This document shows, one piece after another, positions 33,768 through 43,000 of a stretch of DNA of 64,000 nt (its first letter is position 1; every line of letters begins with the position of its first letter). Under the pieces are notes generated by a model that ran no database searches, was not told where the DNA came from, and saw only the letters and a program-made list of their open reading frames with translations. Source of the stretch: Sedimentisphaerales bacterium. Lineage in GTDB: Bacteria; Planctomycetota; Phycisphaerae; Sedimentisphaerales; SM23-30. Where the stretch lies: contig JANQJS010000002.1 of the NCBI GenBank assembly GCA_028281535.1, positions 157,430 to 221,429 of the forward strand. The letters are read 5' to 3'. The position numbers were made by a program, and so were the translations under genes.

Positions 33768-34810
33768 TGACTCGAAATGTAAAGTACACAAAGCTCTTCT
33801 TTTTCTTACTTACTTCTGCCACGGTCTTTTGTTTTTTTCCCTTATGTATTGCCGAAACGTCTGTGTCTTCCGGTGTGAAAAAGATTGGTCAGTATGCCAT
33901 AAACCATGATTGGGTCTATGCTCGTAAAGATATTAGTGGCATTGCACGTGTTTCGCTAACACATGGTTTATTGGCAGTAGATGAAGGGGTGTTTGCGCAA
34001 CGATGTATTTTTGATGATGCAACGCGAACAATTCAAATCACCGATCCGGTTAAATCGCTTGTTGGTTTATTGCCCGAATCTACGAAACATGAGATGGATA
34101 CTGAAGGGGTAGTTGTTATTGGTAACACCTATTATCTGACAGGTTCCCATGGCATGGCCAAGAAAAGCGGTCGTTATCAGAAATCTCGTCACACCTGTTG
34201 TCGTTTTAAAGTGAATCCAAAAACTGGTGAAGTCGTTGGAAAGGTGGAGGTGGCTAATCTTGCACCTATCCTTAAAAACGATCCAGTCCTTCGTCTCTAT
34301 TATAAAAAGATCTTGCAGCAGAAAGGTCTGAACATCGAAGGGCTCGCGGCCAAACACGGTGAGCTTTATTTTGGGTTTCGTGCCCCCAATATTAATGGTA
34401 ATACATTTATTCTTAAAATTTCGCCCGAGGAATTATTTGAGGTGGATGTTCCGAAAAAATATTATCTCTATTCGGTGCCGATCAGAAAGGCGATGGGCAT
34501 ACGTGATATCATTTCTGTTTCGGGTGGTTTTTTGTTTATCGCGGGTACCGCCGGCGTAGCGCCTGGCAATAGCCAAGATCCTGACACAAAATCCAATGTG
34601 CAGGATTGGGCTCCCGATCTTCCCTACCTACTCTACTTTTGGGATGGCAAAGATAACGCAAAGCTTATAGGTGAAATTCCTAGAGATGATAAGCGTCACA
34701 AAGCAGAAGCGATGTTGCTACTCAAAGAAACAGATACACAGATTGAACTTCTCATTTTATTTGACGGTGCCAAAGGCGGTAACCCAATCATGTACCAAAT
34801 CAACCATTAG
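33764..34810 (+). CDS. Secreted DUF3616 protein
   Basis: A 348-residue protein with a signal peptide (LFFFLLTSATVFCFFPLCIA then ETS). The DUF3616 landmarks are present in order: DTEGVVVIGNTYYLTGSHG, GLNIEGLAAKHGELYFGFRAP, and GIRDIISVSGGFLFIAGTAG, followed by YLLYFWDG and a final LLILFDGAKGG. The family is thought to form a beta-propeller in the periplasm; no activity is established that I know of. Its start overlaps the end of the GIY-YIG remnant by four bases. The neighbours give no clear functional hint. Confidence 0.8.
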   Translation: MMTRNVKYTKLFFFLLTSATVFCFFPLCIAETSVSSGVKKIGQYAINHDWVYARKDISGIARVSLTHGLLAVDEGVFAQRCIFDDATRTIQITDPVKSLVGLLPESTKHEMDTEGVVVIGNTYYLTGSHGMAKKSGRYQKSRHTCCRFKVNPKTGEVVGKVEVANLAPILKNDPVLRLYYKKILQQKGLNIEGLAAKHGELYFGFRAPNINGNTFILKISPEELFEVDVPKKYYLYSVPIRKAMGIRDIISVSGGFLFIAGTAGVAPGNSQDPDTKSNVQDWAPDLPYLLYFWDGKDNAKLIGEIPRDDKRHKAEAMLLLKETDTQIELLILFDGAKGGNPIMYQINH

Positions 34811-35220
34811 ATCAATAACCAAATAACTTATAGGACTTGCTGGTAGGGGTATTTACTAATTGACAGCAATACTTTGTATATTTAATAGTCGTTAGTCTTA
34901 AATGTCAATAACTCTTTTTATGCGTTGCTCTTATGGTAAATACAAACCCTGTTCTTGTGGGGGGGGATGTGCTTTTTTTGAGTCTAAAAGCCTCAGTATC
35001 ATGAAAACAGCGGGTGTTGCTGTTGACAAATAGCTATTGGTTATGTTAGAATTCTGTTAAGGATTTAACATCAATTTAATCTAGTGTGACATATTTAAAA
35101 GGTAAATGGAAGTATTTTTGTTGGAGTGTTTTAATTCATAAAATAAACTCATTTACTTACCCAATTTTCTTTGAGTTTTCGGTTCGAATTTCACGGCGGC
35201 AGTAGTTCCATCAATGAACA
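34811..35220. other. 410 bp intergenic region before the VTC operon
   Basis: No gene is visible. It contains a G-run (GGGGGGG near 34960) and AT-rich sequence, and presumably the promoter of the VTC-DUF4956-HlyD-TolC genes. I see no clear terminator for the DUF3616 gene. Confidence 0.45.
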
Positions 35221-36120
35221 ATGGTCAAGCATACAAAGAAGCAACAATCGCTAACAGCGAATACCGTACAGGCTGAGCAGGATGATTTACATCCTCAAGC
35301 CGAAGAAGCGTTGAAACCCGAGCTCTCTAAAGATTCTGTTAAAGAAAAAGCTCCACCACAGGATCGCATGCTTCATAGTCGTTTTGAACTGAAATATTAC
35401 ATCAGTGAAACACAGGTCGCTTTTATTCGGGAACACATTAAATCTTACATGAGGCCTGATCCCTATTGTCAAGATAGTCCGACCGGGGATTATGTGATTG
35501 CCAGTCTTTACCTTGATTCAAGTGATCTTTGTCTCTGCCATCAAAGTATGCAAGGAGAGAAAAATCGATTTAAACTGCGCATTCGTCGCTACAACGATGA
35601 TCCGACATGCCCCAGTTTTCTTGAAATCAAACGGCGTACAAATAATATCATTAATAAGAGTCGTGCAGCGGTCGATGTCGAAAATATCGAAAATTTATTT
35701 TCACCTTTTTCTCATCTTTCGAAAAATGGCAATAATAATGTAGACAAGAAAGCATTGCGACAATTTCAAATTTATAAAGGGAATATCAGCGCTGAACCTG
35801 TAGCAGTCATTCGCTATCGACGGGAAGCTTATGAATGCCGCGACGGTAGTAAGGTTCGCCTGACATTTGATCGCGATTTGGCCTATAAATTTGTGAATAA
35901 TTACAATTTCAAGGTCAATGGTAAGGGATGGCGTAAGTGTCCTATGGAAAATGTTATTCTTGAAATTAAATATACAGATTACTTTCCTGGCTGGATGACT
36001 CGATTGGTTTCAGCCCTGAATATTCAACCTGAGTCGATACCAAAATATGTTCAATCTGTTCAACATGCTTCAGATTCATACCATTACGGTGTCAAGAAGT
36101 TGCCTGAAGGAGACCGATAA
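35221..36120 (+). CDS. VTC-domain protein (polyphosphate polymerase-like)
   Basis: A 299-residue protein. After a charged, low-complexity N-terminus (about 60 residues) the VTC tunnel-fold domain begins with HSRFELKYYISETQVAFI. ASLYLDS, RFKLRIRRYND, LEIKRRTNN, VIRYRREAY and RLTFDRDL are the basic strands lining the tunnel in the VTC4/CYTH superfamily, and ILEIKYTDYFPGWM closes it. In yeast VTC4 this fold makes polyphosphate. In bacteria the domain occurs with DUF4956 and CotH genes, as here, and may phosphorylate or polymerise a surface partner. The start ATG may be internal, as the ribosome site is unclear. Confidence 0.88.
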   Translation: MVKHTKKQQSLTANTVQAEQDDLHPQAEEALKPELSKDSVKEKAPPQDRMLHSRFELKYYISETQVAFIREHIKSYMRPDPYCQDSPTGDYVIASLYLDSSDLCLCHQSMQGEKNRFKLRIRRYNDDPTCPSFLEIKRRTNNIINKSRAAVDVENIENLFSPFSHLSKNGNNNVDKKALRQFQIYKGNISAEPVAVIRYRREAYECRDGSKVRLTFDRDLAYKFVNNYNFKVNGKGWRKCPMENVILEIKYTDYFPGWMTRLVSALNIQPESIPKYVQSVQHASDSYHYGVKKLPEGDR

Positions 36121-36121
36121 G

Positions 36122-36817
36122 TTGGAACAGTTGTGGGATATTTTTACCAGTATAAACGGGACCAGTGTTGTGGCAAGTCCCTTAAATATGCTGTTGTCAT
36201 TATTGTTGGCTTTTGTTCTAGGGCAAGTGATTGCCTGGGGGTATTACTTTACCCACACAGGGCTTTCCTATTCCAGAACGTTTGTGCAATCGCTAGTTGT
36301 TATCACTATTGTGATTGCAACGATAATGAATATTATTGGCAATAATATTGTTACAGCTTTTGGTCTCATGGGCGCATTGGCTATTATTCGTTTTCGCAAT
36401 GTCGTAAAAGATACGCGAGATCTCGTATTTATCTTTTGCACATTGGTGATTGGCATGGCGGTGGGCACTCAGCGTTATTTTATTGCCATTGCAGCCACCG
36501 TTTTTCTGATTCTGGTTATTTTCTATTTACATGTAACGCATTTTGGTTCGCGTCAACCTTACAATGGGTTTTTACGTTTTGATTTTCCAGGTAATATCGA
36601 CCCTAGCCATCCGGTGATGTCAATCCTTAAGCGGTTCTGCCATAAATATACACTGCTTTCTGCAAACGAGTCATATGACGATGACAAGGTGGCTTATGCC
36701 TATCAATTGATTGTCAGAAACTCCAAACAGAATGAGCGATTAATTAAGGAGCTGGAGAGCATTGAAGGAGTTGAGCAAATTACTATTACTATGCAAGAGC
36801 AACTGTTGGAAGCTTAA
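36122..36817 (+). CDS. DUF4956 membrane protein
   Basis: About 231 residues with four helices in the first 130 residues (NMLLSLLLAFVLGQVIAWGY, FVQSLVVITIVIATIMNIIG and others). The DUF4956 core is NNIVTAFGLMGALAIIRFR then VVKDTRDLVFIFCTL. A soluble C-terminal domain of about 100 residues ends in IEGVEQITITMQE, a regulatory ACT-like ending. I set the start at TTG 36122 because AAGGAG precedes it at proper distance and the VTC stop is one base upstream; the ATG-initiated frame at 36047 lies inside the VTC gene. VTC and DUF4956 nearly always occur together. Confidence 0.85.
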   Translation: MEQLWDIFTSINGTSVVASPLNMLLSLLLAFVLGQVIAWGYYFTHTGLSYSRTFVQSLVVITIVIATIMNIIGNNIVTAFGLMGALAIIRFRNVVKDTRDLVFIFCTLVIGMAVGTQRYFIAIAATVFLILVIFYLHVTHFGSRQPYNGFLRFDFPGNIDPSHPVMSILKRFCHKYTLLSANESYDDDKVAYAYQLIVRNSKQNERLIKELESIEGVEQITITMQEQLLEA

Positions 36818-36822
36818 TAATT

Positions 36823-37959
36823 ATGTCACTAAAGTATAGACTACAATTTGGAATAGGCCCTTCGCCCTATATACACTTTTTTGTTTGGTTGATGACCGTA
36901 GGCATGACGGTAGGTTTATTCTATTACCGTAATGTGCGTTATGAATATGTGGGCATTGCCCAAGCCCGTAATTCTCAAATAGCGGCTAACGTCAATGCGA
37001 GACTTGAAGACTTACCAGTTGAATTATTTCAAACAGTACAAGCTGGCGATATTATTGCCGTACTGGATCCTGTTCTCGATAACGAAAATCTGGAAGCAGA
37101 GAAAAATGTTCTTTTGGCAGAGATTGATCGGCTTGCAGTCGAACTCAAGGCTACACAAGCTCGAACGTTACTAGATAATCAGCAACGGCAGGCATCCCAG
37201 CTTCAAGCTGAACGCCGACTCAATGTCGACGTGGAACAATCATTGCTTGATATCCTAAAAATCAAAGTACAACTACAAACAGATTTAGTGCAAATGAAAG
37301 ATCTTGAATTAGAGGTGGAAATCTCGAAAGATTTACTTGAGCAACAAGCTGTTTCGCCTTATGAATTGCAAAAGGCAATAACTCGCTATGAGATATTTTC
37401 TACAAAAATTGAAGAAAGTCGAAGTTTGCTTTCTCAAGCAGAGAAAAATCTTTCTCAAGCACAACATCGGCGTAAAGAATTAATGAAAGCTGAATCTATA
37501 CCGCAAGCGATGGAGTCGGCCTTAAATGTTATACGCGCAGCCATTCAGGTTCAGGAAAAACAAATTGAAGTTCTAGCAGCAAAACGCAAACGTATTATAC
37601 TTAAAGCGCCTTTTGATGGGATTGTTAATCAAGTGCATCATAATTCTGGGGAAGCCATTTTAAGCGGTTGGCCCATTGTAACCTTGTTTGCCGACCAAGC
37701 GTCTGAAATTGTGGCTTATATCCCTGAGGCCGAAGGCAATACGTTTCGTGAAGATATGCCTGTCCAACTTTTTAAAGAAAGCGATCCTCATACTGTGGTA
37801 AAATCTCGAGTTCTCACATTGGGAAAAACAATTGAGTTGCTACCACGACGCTTGTGGCAAAGCCCCAATAGAGAGCAATGGGGACGCCCGGTATTATTCG
37901 AAGTTCCAGAAGATTTTATCTTATTTTCTGGTGAAACTGTAAGTATAAAACAACTTTAG
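36823..37959 (+). CDS. HlyD-type membrane-fusion protein
   Basis: A 378-residue periplasmic adaptor. One N-terminal helix (about 20-38) is followed by the first half of a lipoyl domain (IAANVNARLEDLPVELFQTVQAGD), a coiled-coil hairpin of about 160 residues rich in Gln/Glu/Leu, and the returning lipoyl half (IILKAPFDGIVNQVHHNSGE). The beta-barrel domain comes last. It would bridge an inner-membrane component to the TolC-like protein encoded two genes on. No ABC or RND pump partner is in this operon, so DUF4956 is the only obvious inner-membrane partner. Confidence 0.85.
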   Translation: MSLKYRLQFGIGPSPYIHFFVWLMTVGMTVGLFYYRNVRYEYVGIAQARNSQIAANVNARLEDLPVELFQTVQAGDIIAVLDPVLDNENLEAEKNVLLAEIDRLAVELKATQARTLLDNQQRQASQLQAERRLNVDVEQSLLDILKIKVQLQTDLVQMKDLELEVEISKDLLEQQAVSPYELQKAITRYEIFSTKIEESRSLLSQAEKNLSQAQHRRKELMKAESIPQAMESALNVIRAAIQVQEKQIEVLAAKRKRIILKAPFDGIVNQVHHNSGEAILSGWPIVTLFADQASEIVAYIPEAEGNTFREDMPVQLFKESDPHTVVKSRVLTLGKTIELLPRRLWQSPNREQWGRPVLFEVPEDFILFSGETVSIKQL

Positions 37960-37981
37960 TTTGTATCAATATAGGTGTTTG

Positions 37982-39604
37982 ATGTTTATTAGTCATAAAT
38001 GGTTATGTGTCGTGTTACTTGCTTACTCAGTGGCTATGATGGGTTGCAGTAAAGCACTCTCTGATTATCAGAGTGAGGCAGACCGTGACGTTTACCAAAC
38101 AATTGAAGATAATTGGCGTGATGATTATGGCGATAAAGTAAATTATAAAATAAGCGATTCAGACCCTCTGCCGGAGGATCTTCAAATTGATAAAACATTA
38201 CCTGCATCGAGTGTATTAACGCTATCTCAAGCGATGGCAATGGCAACAGCTCATAACCGTCAGTATCAAACTCAGAGAGAGGATTTATATCTTAAGTCGC
38301 TGGATCTTAGGTTGGCTAGGCATGTGTTTGAGCCGCAATTTATTGGCGGTGTTGATGGGCAATATGCCAATATAGGAAAAGATGAGCAGTCTGGTGCAGG
38401 TCCTTTTCTTGGTTTAAATCAACTCCTGAATACGGGTGCTAGAATCACCACGCGGGTTACCACAGCCTGGGTTGAAGTATTGACAGGTAACGAAGTGAGC
38501 GGTTTGAGGAATCTCGTGAGTGCGGTCATTACCCAGCCTTTATTACGTGGAAGTAATAGCGAGTTGGTCATGGAAAATTTAACACAGGCCCAGCGAGATA
38601 CCGTTTATCAGATACGTACATTTAATCGTTTTCGCAAGACCATGGCGGTTGATGTTGCCCGTCGATATTATCGCGTATTGCAAAAAGAGACTCGTATGGG
38701 TTATGCTGAAGTTAATGAAGAAACGCTTTCAACGGTTTATCAGCGAGTGGAGAAGCTTTCAAAATCCGGACGTCTTGATCTTTACCAATTGGACCAAGCT
38801 CGGCAGGATCATTTGGATGCTAAAAATGACTTTTTGGAGGCACAAAAAGATTATGCCCAATCACTTGATGAATTTAAAGTCTTTCTAAGCCTGCCGACAA
38901 CCCAGGACATTTCTCTCAATAAAAATGAACTGACCAGTTTTGACTTAGTGTCACATTGGAAAAATTTTAAAGATAAGAATATTACAGAAGATGAAATTAA
39001 TGAATCCGCATTAACATTTCGATTGGATCTTGCCAACCAAAAAGATAGCCTTGAAGATGCCGATCGTAAAATCCTAGTTGCAGCTGACAATCTTCGGACC
39101 GGGCTTGACATTGTTGCAGAAACAAATGTTCGTTCAGGTGGCGGTAACTTGTTACCACGCATGGGACTCTACGAAAATAGTTTAAATGTCGGAGTCGAGT
39201 TGGATCTTCCTCTGGATCGTTTAGCGGAATCAAATGAATATCGTAAAGCGTTAATTAATAAAACACAGACGGAAAGAGCTTACGAAGAAAAAATGGATGT
39301 CGTGCTGTTAGAAGTACGTAAGGCCTATCGACAATTTATAGAAGCAGCTCATCGTTACGAAATTCAAACCGAAAGCCTTCAGTTATCTGAAAAAAGGTTT
39401 GAGAATACGTTTTTATTACTTCAGTATCAACGAGCATCTATACGAGATGTTCTCGATGCCCAAGAAGATTTATTTGATGCACAGAATGCCAGTATTAATG
39501 CATTGGTGGACTATATTGTTGCAATACTAGAACTTTACCGCGATGTGGGAGTTTTGCAAGTGCAACCAGATGGGATGTGGAAACAAGCGACGCATCTACC
39601 TTAA
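37982..39604 (+). CDS. TolC-family outer-membrane lipoprotein
   Basis: About 540 residues. A lipobox ends at VAMMGCSK, so the mature protein should be lipid-modified. Two OEP repeats follow, with long helices and the family element ALTFRLDLANQKDSLEDAD, and the C-terminal half contains FENTFLLLQYQRASIRDVLDAQ. TolC proteins are trimeric export channels. ATG 37982 is chosen because an AGGT lies upstream; the frame itself can begin at TTG 37961. With the HlyD protein it forms a type I-like export route that may serve the CotH giant or the VTC product. Confidence 0.85.
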   Translation: MFISHKWLCVVLLAYSVAMMGCSKALSDYQSEADRDVYQTIEDNWRDDYGDKVNYKISDSDPLPEDLQIDKTLPASSVLTLSQAMAMATAHNRQYQTQREDLYLKSLDLRLARHVFEPQFIGGVDGQYANIGKDEQSGAGPFLGLNQLLNTGARITTRVTTAWVEVLTGNEVSGLRNLVSAVITQPLLRGSNSELVMENLTQAQRDTVYQIRTFNRFRKTMAVDVARRYYRVLQKETRMGYAEVNEETLSTVYQRVEKLSKSGRLDLYQLDQARQDHLDAKNDFLEAQKDYAQSLDEFKVFLSLPTTQDISLNKNELTSFDLVSHWKNFKDKNITEDEINESALTFRLDLANQKDSLEDADRKILVAADNLRTGLDIVAETNVRSGGGNLLPRMGLYENSLNVGVELDLPLDRLAESNEYRKALINKTQTERAYEEKMDVVLLEVRKAYRQFIEAAHRYEIQTESLQLSEKRFENTFLLLQYQRASIRDVLDAQEDLFDAQNASINALVDYIVAILELYRDVGVLQVQPDGMWKQATHLP

Positions 39605-40066
39605 ACTCGTTTAAAAAGCTATTATTGCTAGTTAATTCAATATAGGACTATTAAAAGATAAAACATAGATTGATTAATCGATTTAATACGATTAATCATC
39701 ACAACCAAAACACAAGGAGTTCACGACATAAAACGAGTTTGGCAATGCAGTTGCCAACATCGTTTGCTTGCTATAAAGCCATAGTGTCATTGACAAATCA
39801 CTTGATCTAAAGTACAATGAATATGTTGAGAATATTAGTGTGGCACCTGGGGCCTATAGCACAAAAAAAATCGAGAACACGGATTGTTGGAGTTATCAGG
39901 AGATTGAGGAGAAAGCTGGTAGTTTCTGCCTCTGCTTAATCAATAAGCACTCTCACCTAATTCATATTCTGCATAACACATCAAAAAACAATTCGAGCCT
40001 TTTAAATTAAAAAGTCAGAAAGAATCAATTACGTATCTTTTCAGATTATGAATCGAAAGGAAAGTC
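39605..40066. other. 462 bp intergenic region before the CotH gene
   Basis: No convincing gene; a 40-codon frame at 39817-39939 has no ribosome site. TGATTAATCG (39671-39680) and CGATTAATCA (39689-39698) form a ten-base inverted repeat with an eight-base loop. It lacks a T-run, so it is more likely a regulator site or RNA structure than a terminator. Confidence 0.45.
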
Positions 40067-43000
40067 ATGTTGTCAAATACGAAAATCGTCCGGTTAATCA
40101 TTTGTGTTATAGGAATACTTTTTACTGCCTCTTCTCTGTCTATTGCAGAGGATGCGAATCCTCCTTCATGGGCCGGTGCAGCAGGTAGTCATGTCATGAT
40201 TTGGGATTTCGATACCGCTGCAGGATTGTCCAATCCTGAGTGTATTGCCGGGCCCGATGCAGGCTTGGTGACTGCAGTTGCGTTCGATACTTTAGACAAC
40301 TGGTATGCATCCAACAATGGTCGTACTGGCGTTGCAGAGCTTGGCGCATCTGAATCAGTTCGGATGCAATCGACCAATACCGCTAGTGGGGACACCGTGA
40401 CCATACGAACACAGTTAACCTTGTTCGGTTCTGATGTTCCTTTTTCTGTTCATGAAATCAGTGGTTGCTTTTTGGAAGAACCTGCTACGCAAATTAATCA
40501 TATTGACTTAGGTGGTGGGTGGCATCATTACACTTTTGAGGATACCACAACCCTAGTCGGTTGCCCAGAAATACATGTCCTTTTTGAAGGTTCGACTTAC
40601 TTTATCGATCAAATTATTATTGATGTGATACATTATTCTGGTGCACTACCTGTTGGTAGTGGGCGCAGTGGTTGCGCCAGTGGTGGTCCAGATACGGACC
40701 CTCCATCTCCTGATCCTGCAACATGGTCACAATTACCTACTGCAATTACACCATCATCTATCTCAATGATTGCTACGACAGGTGGCGATTCCAGCGGCGT
40801 TGAATATTTCTTTGATGAAGTCACTGGCAACCCAGGTGGCAGTGATAGTGGGTGGCAAAGTAGCCCTTCATATACAGATACGGGATTGAGTAGCAACACA
40901 ACCTATAGTTACCGAGTCAAAATGCGTGATCTTTCACCAGCTCAAAATGAAACAAGTTATTCAACCACTGAAAGTGACACGACTCCGCAAGCAACTGGAG
41001 CTGTTACATGTCCACAAGGTGACTTGAATGATGATTGTAAAGTTGATTTGGATGATTTAAAAATCTTTGCTGCAGAATGGCTTGCCCTAGTCAGTAGTAT
41101 CGCAGATTTTATTGGTAACGATGGTGTTAATAATAAAGATTTTTCTATTCTATCGACCAATTGGCTTCTACAAGGATATCCACTGGTGATTAATGAAGTC
41201 ATGGCAGACAACGAAACCACCATTCAAGATCCTGATGAGCCAGGTGAATACCCAGACTGGATTGAAATATATAACAATAGTTTGGGTACAATCGATATGA
41301 GTGGCATGTTCTTAACTGATAATGGCAACCAATATCAAATTCCCAATGGAGTCACGATTGCTCCTGGTGAATTCAAAATCTTTTGGGCGGATAATGATTC
41401 CAGCCAGGGCCCAACGCATACCAATTTTGCCTTAAGCAATGGTGGTGAAACGGTTAGTCTAATTGACGCCGATGGCTCTACGCTGCTTGATCAAGTAACC
41501 TTCCCTGCATTGGGTAATGATTTATCGCATGGTCGCTTTGTTGATGCGTCGGTTAATCTATTTGATATGGGAACCCCAACTCCTGGTGCAAGTAATCAAA
41601 TCGGTCAAGCGGGTATTGCCACCTTCTCAGTTGCTGGAGGTACCTATGCAACAAACTTCTCATTAGGTTTAACCACAGAATCACCTACTGCAAGTATTTA
41701 CTATACGACGGATGGCTCTGTACCTAATAATACTGGTAATGGAACTTTATACTCAACTCCATTTACGGTGAGTGCCACAAACTTTATTCGTGCACGTGTA
41801 TATGATGTGGGAACATTACCAGGGCCAATTACCAGTGAGACCTATATCAAAATTGATAGTTCTATTCAATCGAATGATTCAAATTTACCAATTGTTGTTA
41901 TTGATACATTTGGCGGTGCAATTCCACCTTCTGGTAGCACTCTTTTACAATTAGGTGCGTCGGTATTTATTGATACAGATAATGTGACAGGTCGTGCTTC
42001 TATTATTGGTCCAGCGGACTATGCCGGTCGTGGCGGGATTCGTTCACGTGGTAATAGTTCTTCTGGCTTCCCAAAACAACAGTACAAATTTGAAACCTGG
42101 GATGAAGATAATATTGATTTAAAAACAACTCTTTTAGGATTTCCAACCGAGTCTGATTGGATTTTACATGCTCCATGGTCTGATCGCACATTGATGCGTA
42201 ACCATTTTATCTACAATTTAAGTCGTGATGTCGGGCAATATGCATCACGTACCAAGTTCTTTGAACTCTATATTAACCAAAGTGGTGACCCAACAATAGA
42301 TGCAAGTCACTATTTAGGTGTTTACGTTCTGATGGAGAAAATAAAACGTGATCCAAAACGTGTTGATATTGAGCGTGTCGACCCATTTGATAACAATTTT
42401 CCAGAAGTGTCCGGTGGCTATTTGTTCAAGAAAGATTGGGATGATCGCGAAGGATTTAATACCAGTATTTATGATGACTTTTTACAATATGTAGATCCTG
42501 ATGGCTCCGAGTTAAACCAGACACAAAAAGATTGGGTCGAAAATTGGTTCACCGATTTTGAAACAGCGCTTTCAGGGCCAGGCTTTGCCGATCCGATTAA
42601 TGGTTATGCCAAATATATTGATTGTGAGTCATTTATTGAACATCATATTCTGGTTGAATTGTCGAAGAATGTTGACGGGTTTATTTTAAGTACTTATCTC
42701 TACAAAGACCGTGAAAAGAAATTGGTCATGGGTCCCATTTGGGATTACAACGGAGCACTCGGTGGTGCCAATTATTTCTGTACTTATAATGAAGAGGGCT
42801 GGCACCATATGTTCGACACGGTCATTTCATGCCCAGCCGACCCTGACCAGGGTGCCTTTGGTGCAGACAACCCTAATGGTTATGAATGGTATAAACGATT
42901 GCTGTTTGATCCTCTCATTGGTGGCTCTGGCGATCTGGAGTTTCGTTTAAAATATGCGGACAAATGGTTTGATTTGCGTGAAGATCAACTTGATCTCACT

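Noticed and set aside
39817..39939. 40-codon basic frame before the CotH gene
   Set aside because: No ribosome site and no homology; basic composition may be chance.
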